A stretch of DNA of 64,000 nucleotides from assembly GCA_948470475.1 (NCBI GenBank), contig OX419339.1, forward strand, positions 8,795,502-8,859,501. The letters are read 5' to 3'. How positions within the stretch are numbered: the stretch's first letter is position 1; each line of letters starts with the position of its first letter. The position numbers and the translations under genes were made by a program. The notes under the pieces were generated by a model. The model was not told where the DNA came from and made no database searches. It saw only the letters and a program-made list of their open reading frames with translations. Below, in pieces: positions 42,178-53,500 of this stretch. Source of the stretch: Galaxea fascicularis. Its lineage: Eukaryota > Cnidaria > Anthozoa > Scleractinia > Euphylliidae.

Positions 42178-45100
42178 TCAAACTCGCAATTTCCTTCTCT
42201 TCTTCGACTGCCATTCAGGAGACTTAGGGTTCGTAAGTTCTCTATCGCTTTGCTTGATTTCAAGAGCACGATATTTTCGGATGGGGTTAGGTTTGTGTAC
42301 AAGTTGTCTCCTGAGATTTTTAAGGTTCATCCTTTCCTCCTCTTCTCTCTCCTTCTCCAGCTGTTTTCTCATTGCTTCTTCTTCTAATTCTCTTTCCGTC
42401 TTGTGCATCTCATAAATCTCCCTTTCTTTGGCTCGTTTTTCGCTATTCATCGAGAATTCCTCGATTTTGGTATTGGGTTTAGCGGTAGACTTGTCTGGGA
42501 CGAACGGTGCATTATAGATCACATTTGTTGACCGGGCTTTGAATACCCTTTTCATTCTTTCTCCTTCAATCTCTTGCTGAAGCTAAAAACAGAAAGACAA
42601 CATTCTGAGTTTGAAACAATTAAAATATTTTAATACCAACTGGAGTAAACTTCTCAAGTAGACGATGCTAACCGCCGACCGGTTAGCTCAGTTGGTAGAG
42701 CTGCTGTGCGGGAGGTCGCGGGTTCAAACTTCGACCGGACCAAGACTCAGGGTCTTAAAATAACTGAGGAGAAATAGCTGCCTTTGTAACGATATCTGCA
42801 ACATCAAGTCTTCTCGGATAAGGACGACGAAGCAGAGGTCCCGTCTCACAGTATTGGTGTGGGACGTTAAAGTTCGGAAAGAGTAGGGGACGTAGTCCCG
42901 GTTGTGATGGTCTATAACTTATTCTGTTCTGGGGGCACCTGTGTTGATCCTACCATTCATTCTCATAAGATTGTAAACTGCGTGGCTGCATTGGTTCTTA
43001 GTTTTCGCATTTCTAAAATCATATGCCTTTTTCTCGATTTCCGCAATCAGCTTTTGGGTTTATTATGTAACTTCCATTCAAACGGTGATAGGTTCAGGAA
43101 AAAGAATGGATGCCCTGTGTTGAAAGTGTCTAATTTGGCCAGTTCCTCTCGGGAGCTTAATTCTTGTACGCCGCCGGAGGAGTTCGGACCCCGCGATGAA
43201 GATAAGGTAAGGTTGGTTGATTGAGTTGGTGTAAATAAATTTATACGCCATAAATGTACCTTTTGTCCCCACTTTTCAGCTTTGACAGCTCCGCGGTTTT
43301 CCGTCGACAGATTGAATGGAACAGGTTCTGTCAGGCATTTTGTTGAGGAAGGAAGGGCAGGCGCGGGAAAACTTGGCAGCGGCTGGGCCTGGAACTCACT
43401 AGCCTGTGAACAACAAAGCATCATTAAAATCCACACCCATTGCTAAGCTTTCCAAGAAACAAGAAGTTTTTCATACAAACACTTCCTAGTATCTCTTTGA
43501 GGCGCAGTGTGACTGTGTCGTAGAAATTGCCCCCAGTTTTGTAGATAATTTGCACTAACATATTAAATATTTTTATTGTTTCAGTCTGTATCAGTAATAA
43601 TCAATATTATTAGATGAAATCAAGTGAATTTTCAAATTTAGGTTTCATTTTAGCATGACATTCTAGGAGATTCAAAACTGAAACCGAGTGTGAACACTTT
43701 CGCTAGTTACATGTAGGTGTAAGAAAAATTACCGAAGTTTCAATGTAGCTCTGGGTATAACTTGTTATATTACTAGGCCTACAAAAAAAGGCAGGTCTAT
43801 TTTACAGGTCACATTCCACAGGTCAAAGTACAGCTCACTACACTACAGATATTAATAAACAAACCCAAAAGAGTCTCCTAGCCCTAATCACTATCCAAAA
43901 TATGTTTTAGATCGTTGTGAAACTGTTTGGCCTAGTTACCAATAAAACAGTGACCTGTACCTCTGACCTGTAAAATACAAAAATGATCCATACCTTCTTT
44001 TCCTCTTCCAAGATTATTGACTTAATAGTCTCCTCTTTCTTTTGTTTCAGTTCCTTGTCACGCTGATCAAATGAAAATGGCTGTGAATGTGTGGAGCGGT
44101 GTGGCAGTTCAGGTTTAAACACATTGCTAAAGTCAGGAAATGGCTGTGCCTTGATCTGCTTTGGGTATTCGTCCTCCTAAGAATTAAAAATGCAAAATGC
44201 AAGTTCAGCTTTCAGTAACTGTATTATAACTTTAGGCTTAACCTGGAGCTCTGAGCAAAAAGGGCAATTCACAAAGGGGCTTTATTTTGAGAAATTCAAG
44301 AAAATTAAAATTTATTTTGGAGGCTTTTCAGGGCCATGTTTGATCATTGCCCAGTGACTTACTTTTGACTTTGGGCCACAAGGAAAATAATCTTCAGTTG
44401 GTATTAGCTCAAAACGTACATGATGGACACCCTAGAGTTTGGAGCTTTAGGGATAAGCCTCCCTAACATTTCTAGCTTGTTTTTTCTCTTCTTCAAATGG
44501 CCTGTAATTGTTTTGGTTATTACCAGTGCTCCAGACAGAGCTGCAAATAACTGTTGACCATCAGACAATGTTCTACTAAAATAGGGTTTTCAATTTAAGC
44601 CAGCGCCCGACACAAGTCACCAGCTACTTTAAGTGTTTGCGCCGGATACTTTGGCATAAACCTCTGCTCCACTGCACTGTACTGCTATCACGATAGTCTT
44701 CCGGGTACTTCTGAATATCCTCCTGCTACTTTTTTTCTTTTTGAAACCCCTGCTAAAATCGGCCAATGTTCAATGAAATCTTAACTTTGGTTAGATATTA
44801 TGTTCCAAATTAATAACATTAGTAAAGATGAACATCCAACCATGTGTCTGTTTTGTTTGACCAAAATAGAGACTTGGTCAGACATTATGTCGTTTGAAGA
44901 ACAAACAGTAATTGAAGCCGTGCCAGATAAAACATTTTCACTTGTAAGGCAACCACTTATTTGCTTGGTAATGATAGCTAATTTTTTCCATGAGGGGATC
45001 AGGGAAAGCAAGTCTGCCTTGTCATAAGCTATGCCAAATGAGGCTTTTACGACCCATTAAACATTCATGGAATCAAAGACAAACAACCAACCCCATGCAC

Positions 45101-48100
45101 TTGTTCTTTGGTTTTGTGCACCTCAGCTCGCTCTTCAGAATGAAAATGGAATGGTTCTGCTTCAGTGAGAGGCTTTTTTGGTTCCATATACACGCCCAAT
45201 GTTCCATTGCACTCAAATATTTTGTGATTTAGTTCTGTTGCCTTGAACTTGTAACTGTTTGGAAAGAAGATATTAAGTGGTAACTTAGCTTAGATGTATT
45301 AAATATATTTTACTGTATCTCTCAGTAAGTAAGTGCTCTGTGACTCAGGTCAATTTTGCACCCAATTAACCTCAGAGGTGTAATAAATATATTCTTATAA
45401 CTACTAAACTTATTTTCTCAGTTCATAATTGTAAGTTATGGGTCCTCGTTTTTCCCCTTGATTCATGACCAGTGCACTTCAGCAACTCAGTTCATAACTA
45501 TATTTCTGTGTATAAAGACCAACTGGAACCTGGACCATGCACACGTGGCAGGAGTTAAGGCCCAGTTTAAATGCTGTACCCTGTTCCCAGCAGTACGCAA
45601 TATAGTTTTGACACATATTGAAATAACTTTTTCAATCACATTCAATTGATGACAAAAACATCAAGGTATGACCGAGCTAGCAATGTAAAATTTTATAATC
45701 CATGTTACTTACAGTGATGCATTCAATGTTTCTCAAATTTATTTGAACATTTGACAATTTTTATATTTAATCTCTCACCTCTTCATTTCAGCTTCCTGCA
45801 TCTTCTCCTGTTCCTCCCTGCTCACACAGTCAGATGGTAGGGGTCGTTTTCTCTCCCTTGCCTTCAGATTTGGTGTCTTGGGAGCTGTCAACTTCTGTGG
45901 AGCCTTATCAGTACTGGCATGTTGTGGGCCTTGGTTCTGTTCCTGAAGAGACTTGACACGAAAACGCTCTGGCGTTTTCTTCTGCCATTGGTAGACCTTT
46001 TGAGCCATGGATTGATAATGTCCTGATTGGTTCTCATCATCATTATCTGGCTCCTTACGTTTTCTTGATTCAGTCATTTTGAAGGGAACTGGTCTTGTTG
46101 GTTTCCTGTTCTTGAATACCTAGGAAATGAAAATGACATTAAATAACTGATTGAAATAACTAATAATAATAACTAATTACTAATTGAAAATCATATATTG
46201 ATCTTCAGTTGAATGGCTGGTGATGGAAGAGATTCCATAATTGTGGAATCTGCTTTTAATTAGCAGTACATGTAGCTCAAAGCTTGAAAAAAGTTTCCAC
46301 AATTGTTTTCAGACTTTCTTTTGCCACTACTAATGTAGTATTTCCAATAGACTGTGAGCAGAACGAATGTGATATGCGAGCGGTGAAGCCACAAGCCAGT
46401 AGCTTCGTGGGTGCCAGTTACAAGTGAACTACCAACTCGCAGATTCGCTGCTCATTAAAATATCACGTCCATTCCACAGATGTTAAAGCAAAAGAGAGAC
46501 TGCTATTTCCAACTGTGATTTAACTGAATGCACATCTTCAAGAATGATATCACAACACTATTTCTTTAGGACAAATTTTTCTCCTTGACAGGTCAAATCT
46601 GGAGAGGATTGACTCATTTCCCACATGGTACACTGGTACACTGGGTTAAAATTACTGAAGCCAAACAAATGATCACAACTGCCAAGTGTTTATGTGCTGC
46701 AATTGCTTAATTGATCATACCAACTGAACTGAAAACCACTTACTGGAGAGGGGGGATGCTGTCTCAATGAGCCAGGAAAGTTCTTCTCTTTTTCTTCTGT
46801 AGTATGAGTGGTTTGTGTACTTGGGCCAAGCCTCTCATCTGTTGCAAAGTGAAATTCCTGAGGGTGCGTCAGATTGTCCACAGCACTTCTACAAGGCATG
46901 TAAGATTGACCAGCAAGGGCTTTCTTCATGGAAACTTTACTCTGCTTCAATTTTTCCTGCATTTCCTTTTGCTTTTGAGCAATGATTTCTAACTCAGTTG
47001 CTTCTCTGTCTTTTTGTGCTTGAACTGCAGCTACCTTGGTTTGAGGAGCTCTCCTAAAAGAAAAGTTAAATACTGTTCCTACTCTTCCCTGACTTGTCAC
47101 TGACCATCCAAGACAAATCCTTGGACAATAAACCAGCAATGAGGCCACAGAAATCAATTCCTTTGCTGGGATTTTTGAAATGAAAACACTACCAAGGAAT
47201 CTCCTTCCCAAACCAAATGGCTCACCAAGAGTAAAATTCCCTGACTTTCAGGTAGGATTTAGAATTTCTGTGACTTGATACACAATTCCCTGACTTTTCC
47301 CTGACTGAAGCAACCCTTAGTCTTAGAATACATGCTAAGCAAAAACTTTATCCAAACTCAGTACCAGCACACAAAATGAATAACACATGTATGGATGGAT
47401 CCACTTATACCCTGCACTCATTCAGTGTCTGATCTAGAGTATGCCACTGTGGGATTGGCATGGTTTGAACAAAGTTCACCCCTTCAAATTAATTTGTCTT
47501 CTAGGCAATTTTGGCACACTTCAAATTTTTTAGAGTATAAGAACTTAATTTGACCTTGCGAAGATTTCCACATGGCCCCATGCATTAATTATACAGGCAT
47601 CACTATCAAACTAACCCTGTTCCAAAAACAAATAGAGTTTGAGTCACAAAATGCATGCATAATTAATGTATGGGGTTGTCCCCCATTAAGTCTTCAACTG
47701 GGACAAATAATTGCCCCAGTTGATAGAAATCCTAGGCTAGATCAGTTGTGTTTATTTAATATTACTATGAAACACATGCATTGCCACAAGGGTAACACTA
47801 CTTCCAGTCAGGACTTTTTTTACTAGTAAGATACTACAGCTTTCGAGTATAAAAAGATTCTCAATAGGAATTTTTATTTTGAAGTTTCTATTCCTGCATT
47901 CAACTATTGTAGAGCTCCAGTGAGGACTTGGTGGCAAGATACACATCTTGCATCTTGACTTCAATCCTCACTTGATACTTGTTTTCAATTTATAACTTAA
48001 GATCCCCGCCTGCAAAATGCCACCCCCTAAAAACCAAACCTTTACCTCAAAACATTTGGTGTTGTGGGAACAGTAAGCGTCAACTGAGGCTTAATCTTGG

Positions 48101-49001
48101 GCACCTTTTTGGCAGCTGGGTAACCATCAGAATAACTGGAAATTGAAGAACAAGTTGACGAAGTAGAACAAGCTGACAGGGTCCTTAGTCGGACTGATCT
48201 TCTCTCAGGTTCTTTCTTTTCGCGTTTCCTAGACAGCAAATGAATATAAGCTTAAATCAACAAAAGATGTGGTTGTTGTTTTTTTTGACTGATTAATTTA
48301 TCTTTAGAGGTGGCACAATAAAAGTGAAGCGAAGTTACCTCTTCCCGGCCGGTTGTGAATAGGGAAAAACAAAATTAACCTACAACTGCGAGAATCACTC
48401 TTCATTTGATTAATTAACTACGAAAATAAATAGGGATGCTTTTCATTCCCAAACATATCAAATGTTAACTTACTTTGGTGAATTATTAACTTAGCATAAA
48501 CTTACCTTTTGACTTGGCAGTGTGAGTTGTTCTCTTGCTTTTTGGTTTCTTTAACGACGGCGGTTGCAGTTTTCGACTTCCATTCTGCCCAGGATGTGAC
48601 TACATTTTTTGGGACTTGTTTCTGAGGAACAGTTTCTTTGGTTTCCTCGACTACTGATATTTTCTCCTGTTCCGACTCATTTTGCGAAGAAGGTTCTTGT
48701 TTTGTAATTTCTGATGAGTCCACGCTGTTGTTGATCGTGTCTCTGGGCTCATCAAACACCTCCTCTGTCCCCCTATCTTCAGCTTCTTGGGTCAGCACAC
48801 CACCTTCATCACCCATTTTGTGATCTTTTAAAAGAAGGTCCATTTAATATTTAATTTGAACATTCGAAGTGGGTTTAAATTCGAATGCATGAACTTACCA
48901 AACCACTTGTCCACGTCGGGATCATGTTGTTGAAGGCCTTCGGAGAAGTCGACAAACTGTGGTGCATCATATTCATAATTTGGATCAATTTCTGAAGTCA
49001 T
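42178..49001 (-). CDS. TPX2: TPX2 spindle assembly factor
   Basis: Nine exons (minus): 49001-48899, 48824-48506, 48228-48046, 47053-46744, 46119-45779, 45254-about 45101, 44176-43994, 43403-43260, 42582-42178 (TGA), about 705 aa. All junctions close in phase except the exact end of exon 6 (45122 or 45101). The N-terminus has YDAPQFVDF...DKWF, matching the Aurora-A-binding start of TPX2. Exons 4-8 carry serial TPX2 repeats (LTAPKTPNLKARERKR; IKAQPFPDF...PFSFDQRDKEL; FQAQPLPSF...PFNLSTENRGA). The C-terminus has VHKPNPIRKYRALEIKQSDR, the kinesin-5-binding type end of the family. TPX2 nucleates spindle microtubules and activates Aurora A under Ran-GTP control. Relative to vertebrates a segment of about 45 residues between exons 6 and 7 is not found. 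It may be lost, or sit in a missed exon. Confidence 0.92.
42677..42935 (+). mobile_element. tRNA-derived SINE (second family)
   Basis: The head GACCGGTTAGCTCAGTTGGTAGAGC contains box A (TAGCTCAGTTGG), and box B is GCGGGTTCAAACTTC. The body CTGAGGAGAAATAGCTGCCTT, CAAGTCTTCTCGGATAAGGA, GGTCCCGTCTCAC and GTGGGACGTTAAAG follows. The acceptor stem does not pair, so it is not a tRNA gene. It lies in the last intron of TPX2, antisense to it. Confidence 0.85.
45355..45500 (+). repeat. Dispersed repeat, uninterrupted copy of the 33.4-kb family
   Basis: Contains AACCTCAGAGGTGTAATAAA, CTTATTTTCTCAGTTCATAA, GTAAGTTATGGGTCCTCG and GTTTTTCCCCTTGATTCATG in the order seen at 33,450-33,680 without the insertion. 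It lies in a TPX2 intron. Confidence 0.6.
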
Positions 49002-49322
49002 TTTGCAACTTTCTCACTTTTAAATGTCCTCAAAACTGTCCGGATCGTCAAACTCAATGGGGAACAAGTAAGCAACGAAAATACATACAAACTTCACGAA
49101 ACCTCACTCTTCTAAAATCGTTGGATTTGAAACTAACCGCACTAAACTGACGCCAACTCAAATCGCGTCCTCATTGGTCAGGTTACGGTGTCCTACCATA
49201 ATAGGTAATCATTGCCATTTTAGGGTGTCATCTAAATTCAAAATGGCGGGGAATTTGTATTTGGGAATTGATTAGCTGTACACAGCTGATCTGATATAAT
49301 TTGCTAAAGACAAAGAGTTAAA
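49002..49322. promoter_or_regulatory. Bidirectional promoter, TPX2 / small membrane protein-FG-GAP unit
   Basis: The TPX2 start codon (49001, minus) and the first start of the plus-strand unit (49323) are 321 bp apart. The interval holds GATTGGTCAGG-like CCAAT-box sequence (CCTCATTGGTCAGG near 49167) and AAAATGGCGGGG. The latter also begins a 10-codon upstream ORF (49243-49275). The shared promoter is inferred from layout. Confidence 0.55.
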
Positions 49323-50508
49323 ATGTCCAAAGACATAGGTAAGGGTATTCAAATATTAAAGTGGAACTGATTTAAACAAGCCATGCGAAATTCTACTGCG
49401 TGTATCATTTTAAATTTCAAACTGAAGTTATTCTGAAATTGCTGACTGCTTTATATTGGGATACGGACCTGTTCCTACACTTGCGAGACACACTTTTGTC
49501 GAGTGAATTGAAGAACATATCAGTATTGTATTAAACATTATACTTACATGTAGGGCCTCTTCATGAGCCCCAGCCCGGTTACCGGGACGAATTTTGTCTT
49601 GTTTTCATATGACAAAATTTCAGCGCGGTAACACCTAAGCTAAAATATTGTAACTCCAAGCATTTCTAGATTGTTTGTTCAGTCTTTGAAGTAGTCCTTA
49701 GACAATTATTGTTATCATATTTTGACAGGTCACGATCTATTCCTTGACCCGACCTTGAGCAAGTTTGATCGTACACGGTTTTCCAGTGGTTTTCAAAACC
49801 ATAGGAGTATAATAGCCATGTCAATTCTTGTAATTGTATTACTACAGCTATATGGGAAACTAATGATATGGAAAATACAGCAGACAAGGCAAAATCGTGC
49901 CATCTGGCCTCAAAAGGCATTCATAGTTAAAAAATTCATCCTGGTAACCAAGCTGAAGTGTTCCTATGGGAAACTTTCCACATGTATTCTATTGGGATTA
50001 TCCACTGGATTAGCCTCTACTATTTGGATGATCCCACTTACTCTCTATTTAGGTACTGTTACCTTTTTTATCTTTAATGTATTTAACTATATGTTAAATA
50101 CATTAACATATAGTTAAATACATTAACATACATTATCCTCTGCAGGTTGAGTTGAGTTGAATAAGACATACTTATCCTTATTCTTTGATGGTTGTGTCTG
50201 AAACATAGCTGTATTCAGAATGTAATTATACCACTCTGTAATTAAAAACAAGTTTTAGTGAACTGTTCTAAAATCAAGCAGTGCAGATTTCAGTTAACAT
50301 CGTTTTCTACTTGGAAATTCATCATTCAATGTTTACATAGGCTATTGATTACAAAGTGTTTCTAACATTGGTCATTTTGGAGGTTTTGTAACATCTGTGT
50401 ATCTTTCCTGTATGACCTTTTTACATCTAAGAGAAAATGCTTGACGTTAATTTTTCACCTATCTAACTCTTCATTTGCTACTTTTCAGGACACAGGTATG
50501 AGTGGTGA
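49323..50508 (+). CDS. 119-aa two-TM protein, upstream cistron of an overlapping ORF pair
   Basis: Exons 49323-49338, 49729-50052 and 50489-50508 join (donors ATAG|GTAAGG and TTAG|GTACTG; acceptors TTTGACAG and CTTTTCAG) to exactly 360 nt. The protein starts MSKDIGHDLFLDPTLSKFD and ends HRYEW. It has two hydrophobic segments (about 33-53 and 90-113) separated by a strongly basic loop with many Lys/Arg, suggesting a small hairpin membrane protein. Its TGA (50506-50508) lies 11 nt inside the following ORF, which starts at ATG 50498 in another frame. I do not recognise a family. Exact phase closure across three exons argues against chance. Alternatively exon 2 may be skipped in some mRNAs, leaving a 10-residue upstream ORF. 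Confidence 0.65.
50076..50124. repeat. Perfect 22-bp inverted repeat (cruciform-prone)
   Basis: AATGTATTTAACTATATGTT.. at 50076-50097 is the exact inverse of 50103-50124, with a 5-nt spacer, just downstream of the exon 2 donor at 50052. Confidence 0.8.
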
Positions 50509-53500
50509 CCCCTTAAAACTCTTGCCTTTTGATGTTAGCAGAGTGCGAACTCAAGATGTTGTTGTTGTGGCAGCTGTTCTTGCTGCAGTGTTTCTGTTTA
50601 GAGCTCCTAATGTCTGGGAATTGAAGCCATCCTGGCAGCTTGATATTGCTTCTGCTTTCAGTCAAAGTACTGACAGAAATTCATTGTAAGTAACTGCTGT
50701 TAATGCTACATATTAGCATTTTGTTTGCTGGATGCCATTTCACCTTCCTAAGATGTTGCCTTCAAATTCATGTATAAAAATAATGTACAATCTTATTTTG
50801 TCACCCGTCTTTGCTTTGGGACTGAGACAGGCCAGGTGTAATATTAGCCAAGAAGGCATTGGGAGGGTTTTTGGAAGCAGAAGTGGGCTGTGATATCCCA
50901 GGTATCAACCCTTAAAAGACACACTTGATCAGTAAGACTGAATCAGCTTTGAAAAAAAACATGTAGTTACATTCTTTCACAAACATGTATAGAGCTCAGT
51001 TAGTGCTCGGAACTGTATGCTATGCTTTTGAATTCAGAAGTTTAAATTAATACTTGATTCCATGGTCATCCCTTTCACTTCATGATTTATTTCAGCAACC
51101 ACAGAAATGCTGAAATCAGAATTTTCTAGGTCATCTTGTGTACTGTAAGGTTATAAAGAGAACCCCATTCACCACAGTAGGTATTATACAGTGTATCCAT
51201 TCTTCTCAAGTGAGAGAGAGTTGAGGCTGTGTTGGTGAATAGAGGCTAATTAAAATGGTTATCTAAAATGTATTGTTATTGATGTTACCCATATTTTAAT
51301 AATCTTTCACTTATTGTTATCACATCTAGGCCACTTCCTGTTATCACTGATTTGGATAGCGATGGGATTAATGGTAAGTTAATGGTGCTGTATGCATAAT
51401 TAGGGTTTGGACATTGCTGACTAGTAAAGCACTAACCTGGTTGTCCTTAACTAACAGAAGTGGTCACTACAACACAGGATTCAAAACTTCAAATTCTGAT
51501 GCTTCCCCCACACGATGACCAGGATATGGCTTCTACTCTTCCTCATCTTCATGTGAAGGTAGGGTAATCAGTCTGTGAGGGTGAGACTGGGGCTAAACAA
51601 AAGGCTTAATTTTCTGGCCTTAAGATCTTCATGTTTTGACCAATCAAACAGGTTTTAGAACAATGTTGAGACCAACCCAGGTAAGTATAGCCTACAAGAG
51701 CGGACTCCTTTTCCAGGTTTTGTTTCACATTCTAAATGTGTAAAACAAGAGTTGGAAAAGGTGTCTGTTCACGTTGGTACTGGCTAAGGCAAATTCAACC
51801 CTTTGGCTTTGGTTTTCAAATTAAAAGTTTAGCCTACTGATTGTAACAACACTTCACCTCTGGTGATCAGACACACATCTAAATGCTGTAAGAGTGATAA
51901 TCTGTTTATCTTACCTTTGTAGGCAGAAGTTGAGCTTAGCTCTCACAACTCTTCAAAACCTGCCTTCCCTGTGGCTCTTGGAGTGGGATGTGACCAAAGA
52001 AGTGTCACTTCCCTTGATGTTTGTCGTCAGGTAAGTCAAGTCCTGTTATTTGAGTTAATAGGCAGCAAGGTTGGACATTAGCATTCGCCCACTTGCCCAG
52101 GCGAGTGTCTAAAGTGTCGGGCGAGTGCAAATCATCAATCACCGCCTGTTTTGTGAGTGCAATTTTCATCGCCAAGAAATTATTTAAATAATAAATTGCA
52201 AAATCATTACATGTCATTTTGCCGAGAAAATCTGTAAACATAAACTTTCCATTTCTATTTTGCAAAGTTTTACATTGCGAAGTGTCTAATAAATTGGTGC
52301 TGAAAGGCAACATAATATGGCCTCCTTCTAGTGATAATTACATAGCACATGTACTTTTACAAAGTGATACTGCTGGTCACTATTGAGCCATCAGTGATCA
52401 CCAATCCCGAGAAGAACAGACACGTTTACTCGCAAAATGCAGGGATCTCACAAAGATTCATCATTAAAAATCTATTTGAAATATAAAGTAAGTGCCTCTA
52501 TTGTGTTTTCTTGGGGTTTATGGTCTTTAAATAGAAATTTTCATTGAAGTAGTAATCCTCATTCTGCCACGTGCTGGATGACGTTGCGAGGAGGTGGGGT
52601 AAACTTTTGGGCAAGTGAAAACTGGTCCGGGCAAGTGCATCTTTGAGGGTTGTCCTCCATACATTTTCTATTGTAATGATGACAAGAATTTGTTTAAAAA
52701 TCAAGACCTCTGTTACTTTTTGATCACTTCCTTTTTTCTCCCAATCTTTATGTTGGATTGAGCAGTGTTACTATAAGGGGAAATTATGCATTGATCACTC
52801 TCAGTGATTAAAGAGTTAAAGAGGCTTATTAAAAAATGATTGATTGGTTTCTTGTTTGTGTCTCTGTAGATTATAGCAGTTGTAACAGACAATGGAGTGG
52901 TGTATAGTTTCACAACCCAGTTAGAGCTTTTGTGGAAAGCTGAAATATTTAAAGGCCACAAAGCATCAGATTCAGTACATTTCAAGTAAGGTCCATCTTT
53001 CAATAATTGAAAGACGTTTTGATTTATGATAGCAATATTTTGCTCCTGTTGTTGCTGAAATGGATTTGCTATTTTGATTGCAGGGAAATTGCTATACAAA
53101 TTGTGCCATATTCCCCTGATTTTGGCTTGGTTTTGATTGGAGGAAAAGTGGCTACAGGGGAGCAACTTGAAGACCACTTACAGTAAATATGACAAGTCTC
53201 ATTTTTTGTGCTGTTTTTTTGAAGACTTTATGAGTTGTTGTCAAGATGCAATAGCTCATGACTTGTTATAACCAACTGAGAAAGAAAAAAACTGTTGCCA
53301 CACCCATTAAAATAATTTTAATGATTGCTGAAGACATATGAGAGTCATAGGCTAATAAAAAATATTTTAAAAAGAGCACTACATATAGAAAGTGATTACA
53401 CATACAGTCACACAACAATTAAGTTACTACGAAACTAGACTGCCTGACTTTCCTCATTCAAATTCACATACAGAGATGGCAGTGTTTGACCTTGGTGGTA

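Noticed and set aside
42677..42750. tRNA gene candidate
   Set aside because: Boxes A and B are present but the acceptor stem does not pair and a SINE body follows.
43047..43224. Plus-strand ORF with plausible composition opposite TPX2
   Set aside because: It runs opposite TPX2 exon flanks and SINE DNA and has no independent support.
51430..51458. Second U12 intron suspected from TCCTTAAC before an acceptor in the FG-GAP gene
   Set aside because: The donor is GTAAGT, a standard U2-type site, and the frame closes with GT-AG.
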